From contig NC_057764.1 of assembly GCF_010389155.1 (NCBI RefSeq), positions 3,844,001 to 3,908,000 of the forward strand: 64,000 nucleotides of DNA. Direction: 5' to 3'. Below the pieces are notes generated by a model. That model was not told the origin of the DNA. It did no database searches and saw only the letters and a list, made by a program, of their open reading frames with translations. This stretch comes from Erigeron canadensis (taxonomy: Eukaryota; Streptophyta; Magnoliopsida; Asterales; Asteraceae). This document shows positions 44,701 through 55,672 of the stretch, in pieces; positions within the stretch are counted from its first letter, which is position 1; every line of letters begins with the position of its first letter. The translations under genes were made by a program, and so were the position numbers.

Positions 44701-45598
44701 TTATTGGATTCTTGTTTCTATCGTTTTCAACCAGGTAGGTTTCCTAGTCGATTGTCTTGATAAATGAGGGACTCGTATCAACTTGTGAGGTTATTTGAAA
44801 GATGATTAGTTTAAGTCTTGAATATAATGTTTTTCATCTAAGTGAGAGATAGTATGTAAATGTATGTAAGTTTATCAGATTGTGTAGTATTTAAAAGATC
44901 TAATTTTGATATTTTTTTAATTGGGTTTAAGAAGTAAAATGTTAATGAACTTTTGGTTAATGGACGCCTACACGGTACAACCATGTATTCTTTTATTGAC
45001 CTATATATTTTCATTGAACTTACAATGTTAATTAAGGTATAGTCAATTTTTGGATAAGTTCCAACAACCCTTCATTTTCCCGGTAATTTTTTGGTAATTT
45101 TTCCCATGATGTTTTCAAGGAATTTGGTTTCTTGATACCACAAGACATCAATTTTCACATACGTCTACGGGTGTGCAAGAACCGAGATGTGAGATATGAA
45201 CTGTCTAAGCTTTCCCAAAGGGAGAGAGGTCAAATCCATAATTTTTGTTTCCATAGGCAAAAAGCGTTTCCAATTGTAGTACACGGTCTCTTTTTCACTA
45301 GTAAACATATGCTACAAAATTAGGACCACATAAAACAGACAATTGTTGTTATAGGTCAAATTGGTCACCGGTCCACACTAATTGACCATTTTTAATTAGA
45401 GCCTCACAGTGGGCTCGTTTTAGCTCGTCCCATGTTCGTTCCTTGTTGGAGGACGAGTGCACACCGTTAGGTGTCACTCGTCCGGAGGTTCGTTTTCGTT
45501 GGTCCGTCCGCACAGAGACGAATGAACTTGGCGTTATTTTTTTATTTTCATTTTTATTTTTTCTTTTTTAGGTATTTTATATATGTGTATATTGTATG
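44701..45598. other. Downstream flank of the BASS gene
   Basis: The first few hundred bases probably hold the 3'UTR. A GC-richer stretch at 45405-45530 repeats GCTCGT and GTCCG in both orientations (GCTCGTCCCATG, GGAGGACGAGTG) and may be a small transposon remnant. No gene. Confidence 0.35.
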
Positions 45599-45600
45599 TA

Positions 45601-45635
45601 CTAGCTTAAGGACCCAGGTGACTACCCGGGTAGTA
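45601..45635 (-). mobile_element. Helitron-type 3' terminus with hairpin
   Basis: On the minus strand ACCCGGGT (45624-45631), AGTC, ACCTGGGT (45612-45619) form an 8-bp stem with one mismatch, followed by CCTTAAG and CTAGT (CTAG 45601-45604). The element would extend rightward. Its 5' end is not certain. Confidence 0.55.
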
Positions 45636-46249
45636 TTATGAAAACTAATTATAGTAAAGACAATTGTGATGTAAATATTATAATGTAAACAATACAACAC
45701 AATTAACTATATAATAAGTAGTCATTTAATATATTTAATAATAAAAAAAAAACTTATAATTCCTACATGGTATAGATTCAATTTGAAAACAATCAATACA
45801 TGAGCAATCTTTGAAAACGGCCAACTTTTTAGCATGACAGAATGCTCAATCACAGATAGTAGTTTCAAACCACCAAGACATATGTATAATAAAAATAAAT
45901 AAGTACCGAGTACATGGAACATTATATATGGGAATGTCTCTCTAATACTGAAACTAAAGAGGCCCCATTATTAAAAAGATAGATACATACATTGTTAACT
46001 TTATTGGTCTGACTGTCTGAGTATGGTTTATGCAATGGTGCTACTTTTATCCCGATGTGTTATTTTATTTTCCAATGGGATTGGTAAGCAAAATTATCTA
46101 CCAATATACTAAAACAGAATTAAAGGGTTCTTTGAATAACACATGGCACATTCTTTAATTGACACGTGTCCTTATTTTTTTATCCAATATTTTAAGTATT
46201 TGAGTTAATCTATACTTACGAAATCTACCAATCTATATATAATAAGGTG

Positions 46250-46390
46250 ATAAATTCATTCATAAACAAACAAGAACCCTTGGATGAATTCCATCTTTGA
46301 TTTAGAACCATTGATTTAGAACCATTAGATCAAATTTAATTATTTTATCTTTCTTAAATGACAATATTAATACTTATACTTTTTATGATT
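46250..46390. repeat. Dispersed repeat shared with 59117-59243
   Basis: GATGAATTCCATCTTTGATT, ACCATTAGATCAAATTTAA and TGACAATATTAATACTTATA occur in the same order at both places at about 90% identity. This copy has an extra TTTAGAACCATTGA duplication. TCTATATATAATAAGGTG just before it (about 46231) resembles a Helitron 5' end, so this may be a Helitron 5' subterminal region. Confidence 0.6.
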
Positions 46391-46419
46391 ATACAAAAAA
46401 TACCCCTTTAAATTTAATT

Positions 46420-47258
46420 TTACGCATGAGCAAGAGTCGTTCCACTATTTGTTGAACCAACAAACGGGTTAGGAGAACCCGAAAATGTTGACTCGCCAAC
46501 TTTGTTCGTATTTTGGAGACGTTCTTGCAAAAAATTACTCATCCGATCCAGTGACACACTAGGGCTCGTGTCATCAACCCCATTTGGTTTGACTTGTGGC
46601 TGTGAAGTGGTGTTCGTCTGACCATGCATCGAGGAAGGAGGAGGTGGCATCGGTTTTGCAAATGAAAAACTAGGGTTTACATTGACAAAATTAGGGTTTT
46701 TGGTTTGAGTTTGAGTCTGATTTGAATCGGCTGGACTTTCTGACCCACGACCCGACCCACCAGCAGGTTGAACGGGCTGAGGTGACCCATCAGCCACCCC
46801 ATGGTGGCCGGCCGGAGCAACAGTGGAGGTGATCGGTGGTTGGGATGAAAAAACAAGGCGGCTAGGGTTTTCATTTTGAACAGCCGTCGTTTTCTCCCCC
46901 ATAATCTGAATCTGATCGGAATTGATCATGGCAGCCCCACCCCACTCGAATTCGCTGCCATGGCCACCTTATGGTGGCCGGCAGGTGGTTGATTAGCGGC
47001 GGCGCATGGTGGTTGCGTGGTGGCATGCTTGCTTTCGGCCAGATTTTGTTGTGAAATCGGTTTATTAAGATCGGAATTGAAAGAATCAGCAACAAAGGAT
47101 GATGAAGATGATGATCTGAGATTGTAATTGGATCGATTAACAGTGGAAGAAGTCGAATCAAGACCTAGGGTTTTGTGAAGAGAACCGTCGGCCTCAACAT
47201 CAATCTTTTTCGAATTATTTGGAACTTTTTTACGTTGATTTGGTGATTTTTTTGGCAT
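46420..47258 (-). pseudogene. Frameshifted ORF pair, unknown protein (LINE ORF1-like start suspected)
   Basis: Two minus-strand ORFs overlap by ATGA: 47258-46926 (110 aa) and 46929-46420 (169 aa). The first starts MPKKSPNQRKKVPNN and has a Ser run after NYNLR. The second is rich in Pro, Ser, Asn and Gln and contains NPSFSFAKPMPPPPSS. The composition flows across the junction, so a one-base shift in a single disordered N-terminal region is likely. The basic start and NYNLRSS...FSFAK pattern recalls the leading part of plant LINE ORF1 proteins, but the DUF4283 and zinc-knuckle part that should follow is absent. A host gene of unknown function is the alternative. Confidence 0.4.
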
Positions 47259-47420
47259 AGTTAGGATCGGATTTGAACAAGGAACATGGATTGGGATTTC
47301 ATTTGTAATGATTTTGTGTTTTTGATTCGATTTTTGATGATTTTTGGACCGAAAATTGTGTATGGAAAAAAAATCTCCTTGTTCTTCAGAGAAAACACAC
47401 GCATTACACCTTCAACATTC

Positions 47421-47451
47421 TAGGGTTTAGGGTTTAGGGTTTTTTTTTTTT
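47421..47451. repeat. Interstitial telomere-like repeat next to a poly(T) tract
   Basis: TAGGGTTTAGGGTTTAGGG (about 2.7 copies of TTTAGGG) abuts 12 Ts on the plus strand. In minus-strand sense this reads poly(A) followed by CCCTAAACCCTAAACCCTA, directly upstream of the 46.4-47.3 kb ORFs. Confidence 0.85.
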
Positions 47452-48830
47452 GAATAAAACGGCAAGGCCCTTTGGAATACCATTTATAAAAAGAAACATT
47501 TGTACAAAAATACTATGGGCATACCCATAAGGGATTGCATTTACAAGACTTAATGCACATCCCAAACAAAAACACTATTGACTAACACAAAAGCTAAGGT
47601 TCTATAAAAGTTTATATTACAAATTAAAAATAAAAATAAAATAGAATTAAACATAAAAAATTAAACTCTTTTCCTTGACATCCAATCTTCCAAATAGCAC
47701 TTTGTCTTCCGAAATCTTCATAAAAAGCCCATTTGAGATAAAACAATTCGATCCAATACAATCATGAGCCCAGCAAGCCATTTTAATAAGTCCAAAGCAA
47801 TATACAACCCATAGCCCACTTAGCCAAAAACCGAAGCCCACTATCAAAACTAGCCCATCACCAACCAAAATAAGCAGGCGGGAAATTCTGTTACTAAATT
47901 TGACCTTATCAAACTCCCACAACATCAAACAATTCCATCCTATATTTCCATTATCTTCAGAAACAAGACCAAAAAATACTCCAAAAAATGACTGCTTAAC
48001 TGTTTTAAAACCCTCCCAATATCTATATCCCCATGAAATCAAAGAGAAACACAACCCTCCAAAACTAAACCACCTAAACTTGCAAAAAACTGCATATAGG
48101 GTCACTTTACATAAACCCCTGCAGCATCCATAATTCACCTTGAAAACAGCATAAGACTTCCAAAATAAATGCATAACTGGTATATGATCATTACAATACA
48201 GCAGATCAGAACATGCAGCCCAAATTACAACCCCATCAACAAAAACAAACCAGAAATCAATGTAACAAAACCAACCCAAAAACCAGCAAAACCACCAAAA
48301 ATCAACACTCTGCAATTTGCAACTACCTCTCCAAAACATAAACCCATCAAGATTAACAGAAATGCCAAGCCACCAAAACATATAACCAATAATGATGATG
48401 ACTTCATGAAACTGGCTATCAATAATTCTATAAAGCCATCCATAGAACCTATCAAGATTAACCAACTTCATATAAAGCCTATAACACCACCAACATACCC
48501 TTAAAACCAACAACCCACAAAAACAGGTCAACCTATCATAAGACACCCAAAACCAGAACCAAAAAGACACCCAAACACACACAGGACAAACCAGATCTCT
48601 GACCCTACATCTACACCAGAGATCCCAAATATAAACAAAAAGAAATGCTTGTATAATATACACTTAAAAAGACCCAAGAATACCAGTTTATGCAAAAACT
48701 GATATGGACAACAAGCAAAAAATAACCCAGAGCCCCTTTATCCATGAGGGATAAAGAAGCAAACCAAGAAATTTCCACCTTGTATCTCCAAAAGAATAAT
48801 AGCAGGAGCACATCCCGTGCAGACTCCTAG
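47440..48830 (-). mobile_element. Probable 3' end of a poly(A)-tailed retroelement
   Basis: In minus-strand sense a T/G-rich stretch of about 1.4 kb ends AAAGGGCCTTGCCG, TTTTATTC and then 12 As. It has an untranslated character, and the tail is typical of LINE or processed copies. An open frame of 338 codons (48663-47647) is very rich in Trp, Phe, Cys and Gly and has no recognisable domain, so I regard it as an accident of composition. No target duplication was found. Confidence 0.35.
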
Positions 48831-48891
48831 TCCTACTCACCACTAAATCTAAGCTAGTTTGGACAAGAATGAAGCTTTTTGACACATATGA

Positions 48892-49039
48892 AGGGTCACT
48901 TACTCATTTTTCTAAACAAAGTATACTTAATTACCCGGTTGTAAAAACTATGGAAGCTTCTGAAAGATGAATGATGAGTGCAACTTATATGGAGGGCCAC
49001 TTATTCATTTTTCAAAACAAAGTGTACTTAATTACCCGT
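48892..49039. repeat. Imperfect direct repeat
   Basis: GGGTCACTTACTCATTTTTC...ACTTAATTACCCG (48892-48937) recurs as GGGCCACTTATTCATTTTTC...ACTTAATTACCCG (48994-49039). Just after it, CAGCCATTTAGACCCACTTT is duplicated in tandem. Confidence 0.75.
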
Positions 49040-49570
49040 TCGATACGACCCAGCCAGCTTACCAGCCATTTAGACCCACTTTTCAGACCAGCCATTTAGA
49101 CCCACTTTTCAAAATTACCCGTATTGACCCATCACCTCACCAACCACTATGACCTGTCAAATTCCAAATGATTTAACTAAAAGAAACTTGAGTCACAAGT
49201 ACTAAACTTCTCAGACAGAAATGCTGCTATTCAGACAATAAGAAGTCAAGTACATGATAGAGTTTACTAGATAATCTTTTCAGTTCTTTAAATCACTATG
49301 ACCTGTGAAATTCCATATGTTTTAACTAAAAGAAACATTAAGTCAAGTACATGACATAGTTTACTAGATAATCTACAAGTCAACCAAGCTCGTCATATAA
49401 TCAGTAAATACTTTTCAAAAAAATATAATCAGTAAATAAGCAGCAAAAACAAGAATCAGTTTACTCAAAGAAGATGATAACAAGAGTTTGGCTAGCCAAA
49501 TACTTTTCAGTTAACTTCGACCATTAATTTATACAATGTGATTAGCACACCAACAATATAATTTTATAAT

Positions 49571-49759
49571 GGTGGATGGTAATATAAGGGTGTCGGTATC
49601 TAGGTTTAGGTATGAAACACTCACATATTAATTTTTTAAACCATAAAAATCATAGGGGCCCAGACAATTATTCATTAAATAAAATATAATAAAATATTAG
49701 TATATGAGAGGTTTCACACCTAAGCTTAGGTGAGGGAAATCATTATATTCCCTTTTCCC
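49571..49759. mobile_element. MITE family A, copy 3
   Basis: Core GTATCTAGGTTTAGGTATGA and, inverted, CACACCTAAGCTTAGGTGAG; the middle keeps ACCATAAAAATCATAGGGGC. A 9-base duplication TTTTATAAT stands at 49562-49570 and 49760-49768. Confidence 0.75.
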
Positions 49760-49769
49760 TTTTATAATA

Positions 49770-50684
49770 TTATATACGCAATCAAGACTGCATTTACGCC
49801 TGCTTACCTTGTGGTGGTGTGCAAATTGTGAAGTTTAAGCTGTAATTGTGTAGCAAAAATTCAACAATCCTGTATACAGTTCCTACTTCCCAGTGCCATT
49901 AGAATACTTTACTTGCTTCTGGAAAGAAGCTGTTCCTGCCAAAAGTATTCAAAATCGTGCAGATTCGCTACTAGTCATATATTAAAAGCCACGCAGATAT
50001 CCACTACATGCTTTAGACCAAAATACAAGTTAATTACATGCTTTAAACACCCTTGTACAACATTGCGTAACATAAACAAACGGGTATAGTTCATTACATC
50101 CGTGAGCACTAAACACAAAAAGGTAACATACCTAAGATCTAAAATGAAACAAAGTTGAACCTTACTTAATTGTCGACATTATAAGTACGATTTATAGTAA
50201 AAGCCCAATTGAACCAACGGGGACTGCGGACGTTCCAAAGATGACAATTAGTGGCCGCTTCGAAGGTATCGAGAATTTGTTTAGAAGTCCACTGGTCGCA
50301 GATGGCAGCAGCATCATCAAGGACCAGACTATAGAGGCTTTTGAATGTAGTGTAAACAGAATATTAATTACAAACAAATAAAATGAATAAATTAGATACA
50401 GTAGATACAAAACAAACAATAAGAATTGAAATGATAAAATATAATAGATGATAATGAAGATGACAATAATAAAAAGACACAATGAAAAATAATAGTAGTA
50501 ACACGTTTTTAAATGAATATGCATATCCATCCCATAATAAAACAACAAAAAACACACTTATTTAACCTAAAATCCAAGTAGCCCAAGCTCAAGCTCGACT
50601 CCTTCAAGTCGAGCTATTATCGAGCTCAAGCACGGAGGGCCCAAAATCCAAGCTTGAAATGCGTAAAATATCCCGCTCGAGCTT
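49770..50684. other. Non-coding DNA with one exon-like stretch
   Basis: On the minus strand 50347-50175 reads openly as ...FKSLYSLVLDDAAAICDQW ... WNVRSPRWFNWAF, ending at a stop. It may be an exon fragment, but I do not recognise it. Around 50580-50680 lie repeats of AAGCTCGAGC and its complement, often found in plant hAT-type remnants. Confidence 0.25.
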
Positions 50685-51989
50685 ATAAATTAGTATATCT
50701 TTTTATTTTCATTATTGTTAGTTTTGAGGTTGTAATTTATAGATATGAATAAAGATCCCATGTACAGTAACTCATGAAAATATGTCTTAGTTTAAAATTA
50801 TATTCGTCAATTAAATTTAAAGTTATATATTAAATAAGTTTGTGAAGATAATATTGTTACAAGTCCAGTTTGTTAAAGAATATATTAAATATATTAAATA
50901 TAATATACCCTTTTTAGTCATTTTACCCGATAAGTTGTTAAAGAATGCAAGCAAACAAACACACAAAAAACTGATTATTTGATTATTGCAATATGAAACT
51001 ATATAATCAAATCCCAACATTATATTCTTGCAACATGATGTGTGGTCGTTGATTATCTGATTATAATTATTCAAAACACATAGTCTTTCTTTGACGCAAT
51101 CACAAACACCCCCTTATGCAGGGTTTGATTTATTTATTGATACAATGTCACTGTCAATATATTGTCGTGTTGCTTAGTTCTGTTATAGAAGATAATTGAC
51201 GGACTTTTCAGTTTGGGTAAAAATTGCATTTAACTCTAATTTTTATTATAATCAATCGAAATCACGATAATTTTTATTCTTCCTTTACATATTGTATTGT
51301 TTTCACGATTCTCTTTGTTTCCACATTCATACCAGCATTAGCAAAGTCAAATTATCTCAAGTTCATAGAGTTTGAGAAGAAAACGAGGCAAGTTATAAGT
51401 CCTATCAAATCAAGATGGAGACTGAGAAGAAGAAGCAATTGGTCTTTACACCTTTGGACTTTCATAACGTTGAGGTGGATCCAATATGTGGTATCGAGCA
51501 TGCTTTTATACGCATGAGGCTCAAGAATGAGGATTACAGCCTTCCGTTATGTATTCCTATCCATCGCAACACCCTTTTAATGATTCTCGACTATTGTAAA
51601 AAACGTGCGAAGATTAAACTCCAACATTATGCGCAATTCCAGCATTCTCCGCAGCACAAGTATCTAACGCAACTCTATTTTATGTCGTCCTAGTATGAAG
51701 CTCAACGCAAGAAGCTTAGGGAATTTGACTTCAAATTTCTCCATTCTATCCATTAGTATCCGAATCACAGCGATCGCCGTATTTTGGATATTTTTGTAGT
51801 CACAAACTGGACTTGTAACAATATTATCTTCACAAACTTATTTAATATATAACTTTAAATTTAATTGACGAATATAATTTTAAACTAAGACATATTTTCA
51901 TGAGTTAGTGTACATGGGATCTTTATTCATACCTATAAATTACAACCTCAAAACTAACAAAAATGAAAATAAAAAGATATACTAATTTA
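50685..51989 (+). mobile_element. TIR element carrying a SKP1-like fragment (Pack-type), copy 1
   Basis: The ends are inverted repeats of about 186 bases (50685-50872 against 51804-51989), differing at only a few bases. They run from TAAATTAGTATATCTTTTT to ACAAGTCCAGTTTGT. Inside lie an AT-rich part and a SKP1-like ORF. Long TIRs enclosing a host gene fragment are typical of Pack-MULEs. No transposase and no certain target duplication are seen. Confidence 0.6.
51415..51756 (+). pseudogene. SKP1-like (SCF adaptor) fragment, copy 1
   Basis: The 92-codon ORF starts METEKKKQLVFTPLDFHNVE and contains LPLCIPIHRNTLLMILDYCKK. Its layout follows the SKP1/ASK N-terminal BTB/POZ fold: an opening strand with FxVE, a middle part with s-x-i-x-M, then the PLPxV-xxxLxxVIxYCKKH helix. 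After TAG (51691-51693) the same frame continues as YEAQRKKLREFDFKFL, matching the LKxWDxxFxxxD start of the SKP1 C-terminal domain. It meets a second TAG at 51754-51756 and then fades. SKP1 links F-box proteins to cullin 1 in ubiquitin ligases. This fragment lacks the F-box-binding helices, so it cannot work as SKP1. The assignment is by eye and the similarity is modest. Confidence 0.5.
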
Positions 51990-53055
51990 ATACAGATATC
52001 ACATTATAAGAGAGTTTGAGGGTGACTAGGTAATTTTGACGCAAAAGAAAAATTACGTTTTGAAACCGTAGGTGTCCACCTGCTTTTAGATTATTGCACG
52101 TCAATTATAACAAAAACGTAATAAGTGGTTTTTTAAAAACACCATTAACTGATTATATGCCTTCCTTAATCGTAATAATCTAAAAATCACAACACCACCG
52201 CACTCCCAAACACCCCCTAAATCCGTTTAGAGGTAAAAAAGAAAACAAAAAGAAGAGAAAATAAATTATTGACACTGACATTGTAAACACGGCAATATAT
52301 TGACACTAACATTGGACAGGTACAACACCGATATTGGTAAAATAGCGCCCATAACAGAAGGACCACAATTTTGCCTGATGCACGCTAGCCATTATTGATA
52401 ACATATGGATAAACTGAAGTATGTAAACAAAGAAATAAAACAAGAAAGCACCTTTACCACCTTTAGAATGTGGCAGTTCAGGTGATGCAGAATCCAACTC
52501 GTTTTCTGCTACAAATTATGAATTTTCAAGTAACTCACGATGAAATAAGTGGTAAACACCTTTTATAAATAAAAATAGGGTTAAATGCAAATTTCATCCT
52601 TGTGGTTATTCGAAAAACGGTTTTTCACCCCTCTGTTAGTTTTTGAGTTTTTTTATCCCTGTGGTCTAACTTCCGTTAAATACACTCGTCCCTGATGGGC
52701 ATTTTTGTCATTTTACCCATCTCTTTTCTTTGTTCTTCAACCTTTAAACACCGTACTTCTTCATTCATCTTCTTAGAAATCCAGTAAATATAACTTCAAA
52801 CACTTTCAAATAAATGCATACTGTATTTTTTTAATCTATATATCTTATTTCTTAATTTTCACTCCAATCATCATATTATAGATCTCACACTTCTGCAACG
52901 TGTACAGATACACATACATATAAATAATACACTTCAAACCACAAACATATACACATATACAAATAAACATAAAGCATCAACTAAATACATATGTCACTCC
53001 TTCAACTATGAAGTTATATAGATATGCATATATATAATCACACACTAAATACTGT

Positions 53056-53310
53056 GTGAAAAACATTCAAGAAATTCACCACCTCAACAAGCTTCGCATC
53101 TTCTCGATTTTGATGTTTGAAATCATTGGTCAACTACCACTAATACTACAGAATGGATTTTACCTCGATTTGACAGCAAAGATGGGGAGATCCGGAAGTG
53201 GTAGTGCGGCGGCGATGAGGAAATCAAGCGATGGTGGTGCGGCGACGATGGGGAAAATCCGGTTGTGGTGGTTAATCCAAATCTTCCATTCACCAAAAAA
53301 GAATGGTTAA
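53056..53310 (+). other. Short duplicated ORF (84 codons), doubtful
   Basis: The same ORF recurs at 57143-57397 with three residue changes. It starts MKNIQEIHHLNKLRIF and has an Ala/Gly/Ser-rich middle (GRSGSGSAAAMRKSSDGG). A second frame overlaps it (53265-53453; KTSIRSIDD, NPRKVYHRSFSIDIS) and is also kept in both units. There is no similarity I recognise. Conservation may simply reflect the young duplication. Confidence 0.2.
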
Positions 53311-53695
53311 CCCCAAGGTTTCTTCAAAACAAAACCCAGAAAACATCAATTCGATCGATTGATGATGTTGTAGCACAATCCAAGAACCCCCGTAAGGTGT
53401 ACCATCGATCTTTTTCAATCGACATCTCTTCTTCCTTTGCTAACATCAATTGATCGATCGACCGATTTGATGATGATTCTTTTACTGTATATATATATAT
53501 ACACACAATAGATATATATGTGTGTGAGAAAAGATATGTAGATATAGATTTAGATCTGGTATGAATATAGATTTGTATGTGATATAGATGTAGATATAGA
53601 CTGAGATTGATGTGTATGAACATACAGATATGATTTGATCTTGATCTTGATTAGGTATAGATATAGATATAGATCATATATAGGCATGATATATA

Positions 53696-53850
53696 TATTT
53701 ATGTGGTTCATATTTATAGATTCATTTAGGTGTATGTATATTTCTAGGTTTTGAAAGAAAAGGATGATATTTATGTGGTTCATATTTATAGATTCATTTA
53801 GGTGTATGTATATTTATAGATTCATTTAGGTGTATGTATATTTATAGTTT
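53696..53850. repeat. 28-bp-type tandem repeat at the end of unit 1
   Basis: ATTCATTTAGGTGTATGTAT followed by ATTTATAG is repeated three times, the first two about 75 bases apart within a larger copy of TTTATGTGGTTCATATTTAT. Unit 2 has the same structure (57788-57956) with one more partial copy. Confidence 0.75.
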
Positions 53851-53932
53851 TAAAAAATTAAAATAAAAAAATCGAAAAACCCGAACCAAATAGACCCAAT
53901 AACCAAAAACCGAACCGATGAACAAGGAATGT

Positions 53933-54971
53933 ACAGTTATATATTAAATAAGTTTGTGAAAATAATATTGTTACAAGTCCACTTTGTGACTACAAAAATA
54001 TCCAAAATACGGCGATCGCTGTGATTCGGATACTAATGGATAGAATGGAGAAATTTGAAGTCAAATTCCCTAAGCTTCTTGCGTTGAGCTTCATACTAGG
54101 ACGACATAAAATAGAGTTGCGTTAGATACTTGTGCTGCGGAGAATGCTGGAATTGCGCATAATGTTGGAGTTTAATCTTCGCACGTTTTTTACAATAGTC
54201 GAGAATCATTAAAAGGGTGTTGCGATGGATAGGAATACATAACGGAAGGCTGTAATCCTCATTCTTGAGCCTCATGCGTATAAAAGCATGCTCGATACCA
54301 CATATTGGATCCACCTCAACGTTATGAAAGTCCAAAGGTGTAAAGACCAATTGCTTCTTCTTCTCAGTCTCCATCTTGATTTGATAGGACTTATAACTTG
54401 CCTCGTTTTCTTCTCAAACTCTATGAACTTGAGATAATTTGACTTTGCTAATGCTGGTATGAATGTGGAAACAAAGAGAATCGTGAAAACAATACAATAT
54501 GTAAAGGAAGAATAAAATTATCGTGATTTCGATTGATTATAATAAAAATTAGAGTTAAATGCAACTTTTACCCAAACTGAAAAGTCCGTCAATTATCTTC
54601 TATAACAGAACTAAGCAACACGACAATATATTGACAGTGACATTGTATCAATAAATAAATCAAACCCCGCATAAGGGGGTGTTTGTGATTGCGTCAAAGA
54701 AAGACTATGTGTTTTGAATAATTATAATCAGATAATCAACGACCACACATCATGTTGCAAGAATATAATGTTGGGATTTGATTATATAGTTTCATATCGC
54801 AATAATCAAATAATCAGTTTTTTGTGTGTTTGTTTGCTTGCATTCTTTAACAACTTATCGGGTAAAATGATTAAAAAGGGTATATTATATTTAATATATT
54901 TAATATATTCTTTAACAAAGTGGACTTGTAACAATATTATCTTCACAAACTTATTTAATATATAACTTTAA
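53933..54971 (-). mobile_element. SKP1-bearing TIR element, copy 2, inverted relative to copy 1
   Basis: Reverse complement of 50820-51856 at very high identity. Both flanks are the ACAAGTCCA...TTATATATTAAATAAGTTT inverted repeat. The left repeat is cut at about 53936 (CGATGAACAAGGAATGTAC precedes it), while the right one continues into duplication unit 2. Confidence 0.75.
54033..54374 (-). pseudogene. SKP1-like fragment, copy 2
   Basis: Its 92-residue ORF (54374-54096) is identical in protein to copy 1 at 51415, and the same in-frame TAG codons follow before the KKLREFDFKFL continuation. The nonsense codons therefore predate the duplication. As in copy 1, only the N-terminal BTB/POZ-like part and the first residues of the SKP1 C-terminal domain are present. 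Confidence 0.5.
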
Positions 54972-55672
54972 ATTTAATTGACGAATATAATTTTAAACTA
55001 AGATATATTTTCATGAGTTAATGTACATGGGATCTTTATTCATACCTATAAATTACAACCTCAAAACTAACAAAAATGAAAATAAAAAGATATACTAATT
55101 TAATACAGATATCACATTGTAAGAGAGTTTGAGGGTGACTAGGTAATTTTGACGCAAAAGAAAAATTACGTTTTGAAACCGTAGGTGTCCACCTGTTTTT
55201 AGATTATTGCACGTCAATTATAACAAAAACGTAATAAGTGGTTTTTTCAAAACACCATTAACTGATTATATGCCTTCCTTAATCGTAATAATCTGAAAAT
55301 CACAACACCACCGCACTCCCAAACACCCCCTAAATCCGTTTAGAGGTAAAAAAGAAAACAAAAAGAAGAGAAAATAAATTATTGACACTGACATTGTAAA
55401 CACGGCAATATATTGACACTGACATTGGACAGGTACAACACCGATATTGGTAAAATAGCGCCCATAACAGAAGGACCACTATTTTGCCTGATGCCCGCTA
55501 GCCATTATTGATAACATATGGATAAACTGAAGTATCTAAACAAAGAAATAAAACAAGAAAGCACCTTTACCACCTTCCGAATGTGGCAGTTCAGGTGATG
55601 CAGAATCCAACTCGTTTTCTGCTACAATTAATGAATTTTCAAGTAACTCACGATGAAATAAGCGGTAAACAA

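Larger units (their letters stand above)
51797..53870 (+). repeat. Segmental duplication, unit 1
   Basis: Collinear with 54910-57957 at offset 3113 up to about 52557 and 4087 from 52559 onward, at roughly 98% identity by eye. It contains a Tourist-like stretch ending CCCAAACACCCCC|TAA (52217), a minus-strand exon-like piece (52447-52510), a widely dispersed GGGTTAAATGCAAATTTCAT repeat (52577) and a short ORF at 53056-53310. It lacks the 974 bases present in unit 2, and the junction has AAACA microhomology. Confidence 0.85.

Noticed and set aside
47647..48663. 338-codon ORF on the minus strand
   Set aside because: It is extremely rich in Trp, Phe, Cys and Gly from T/G-rich DNA, shows no domain pattern, and lies in what looks like the untranslated end of a poly(A)-tailed element.
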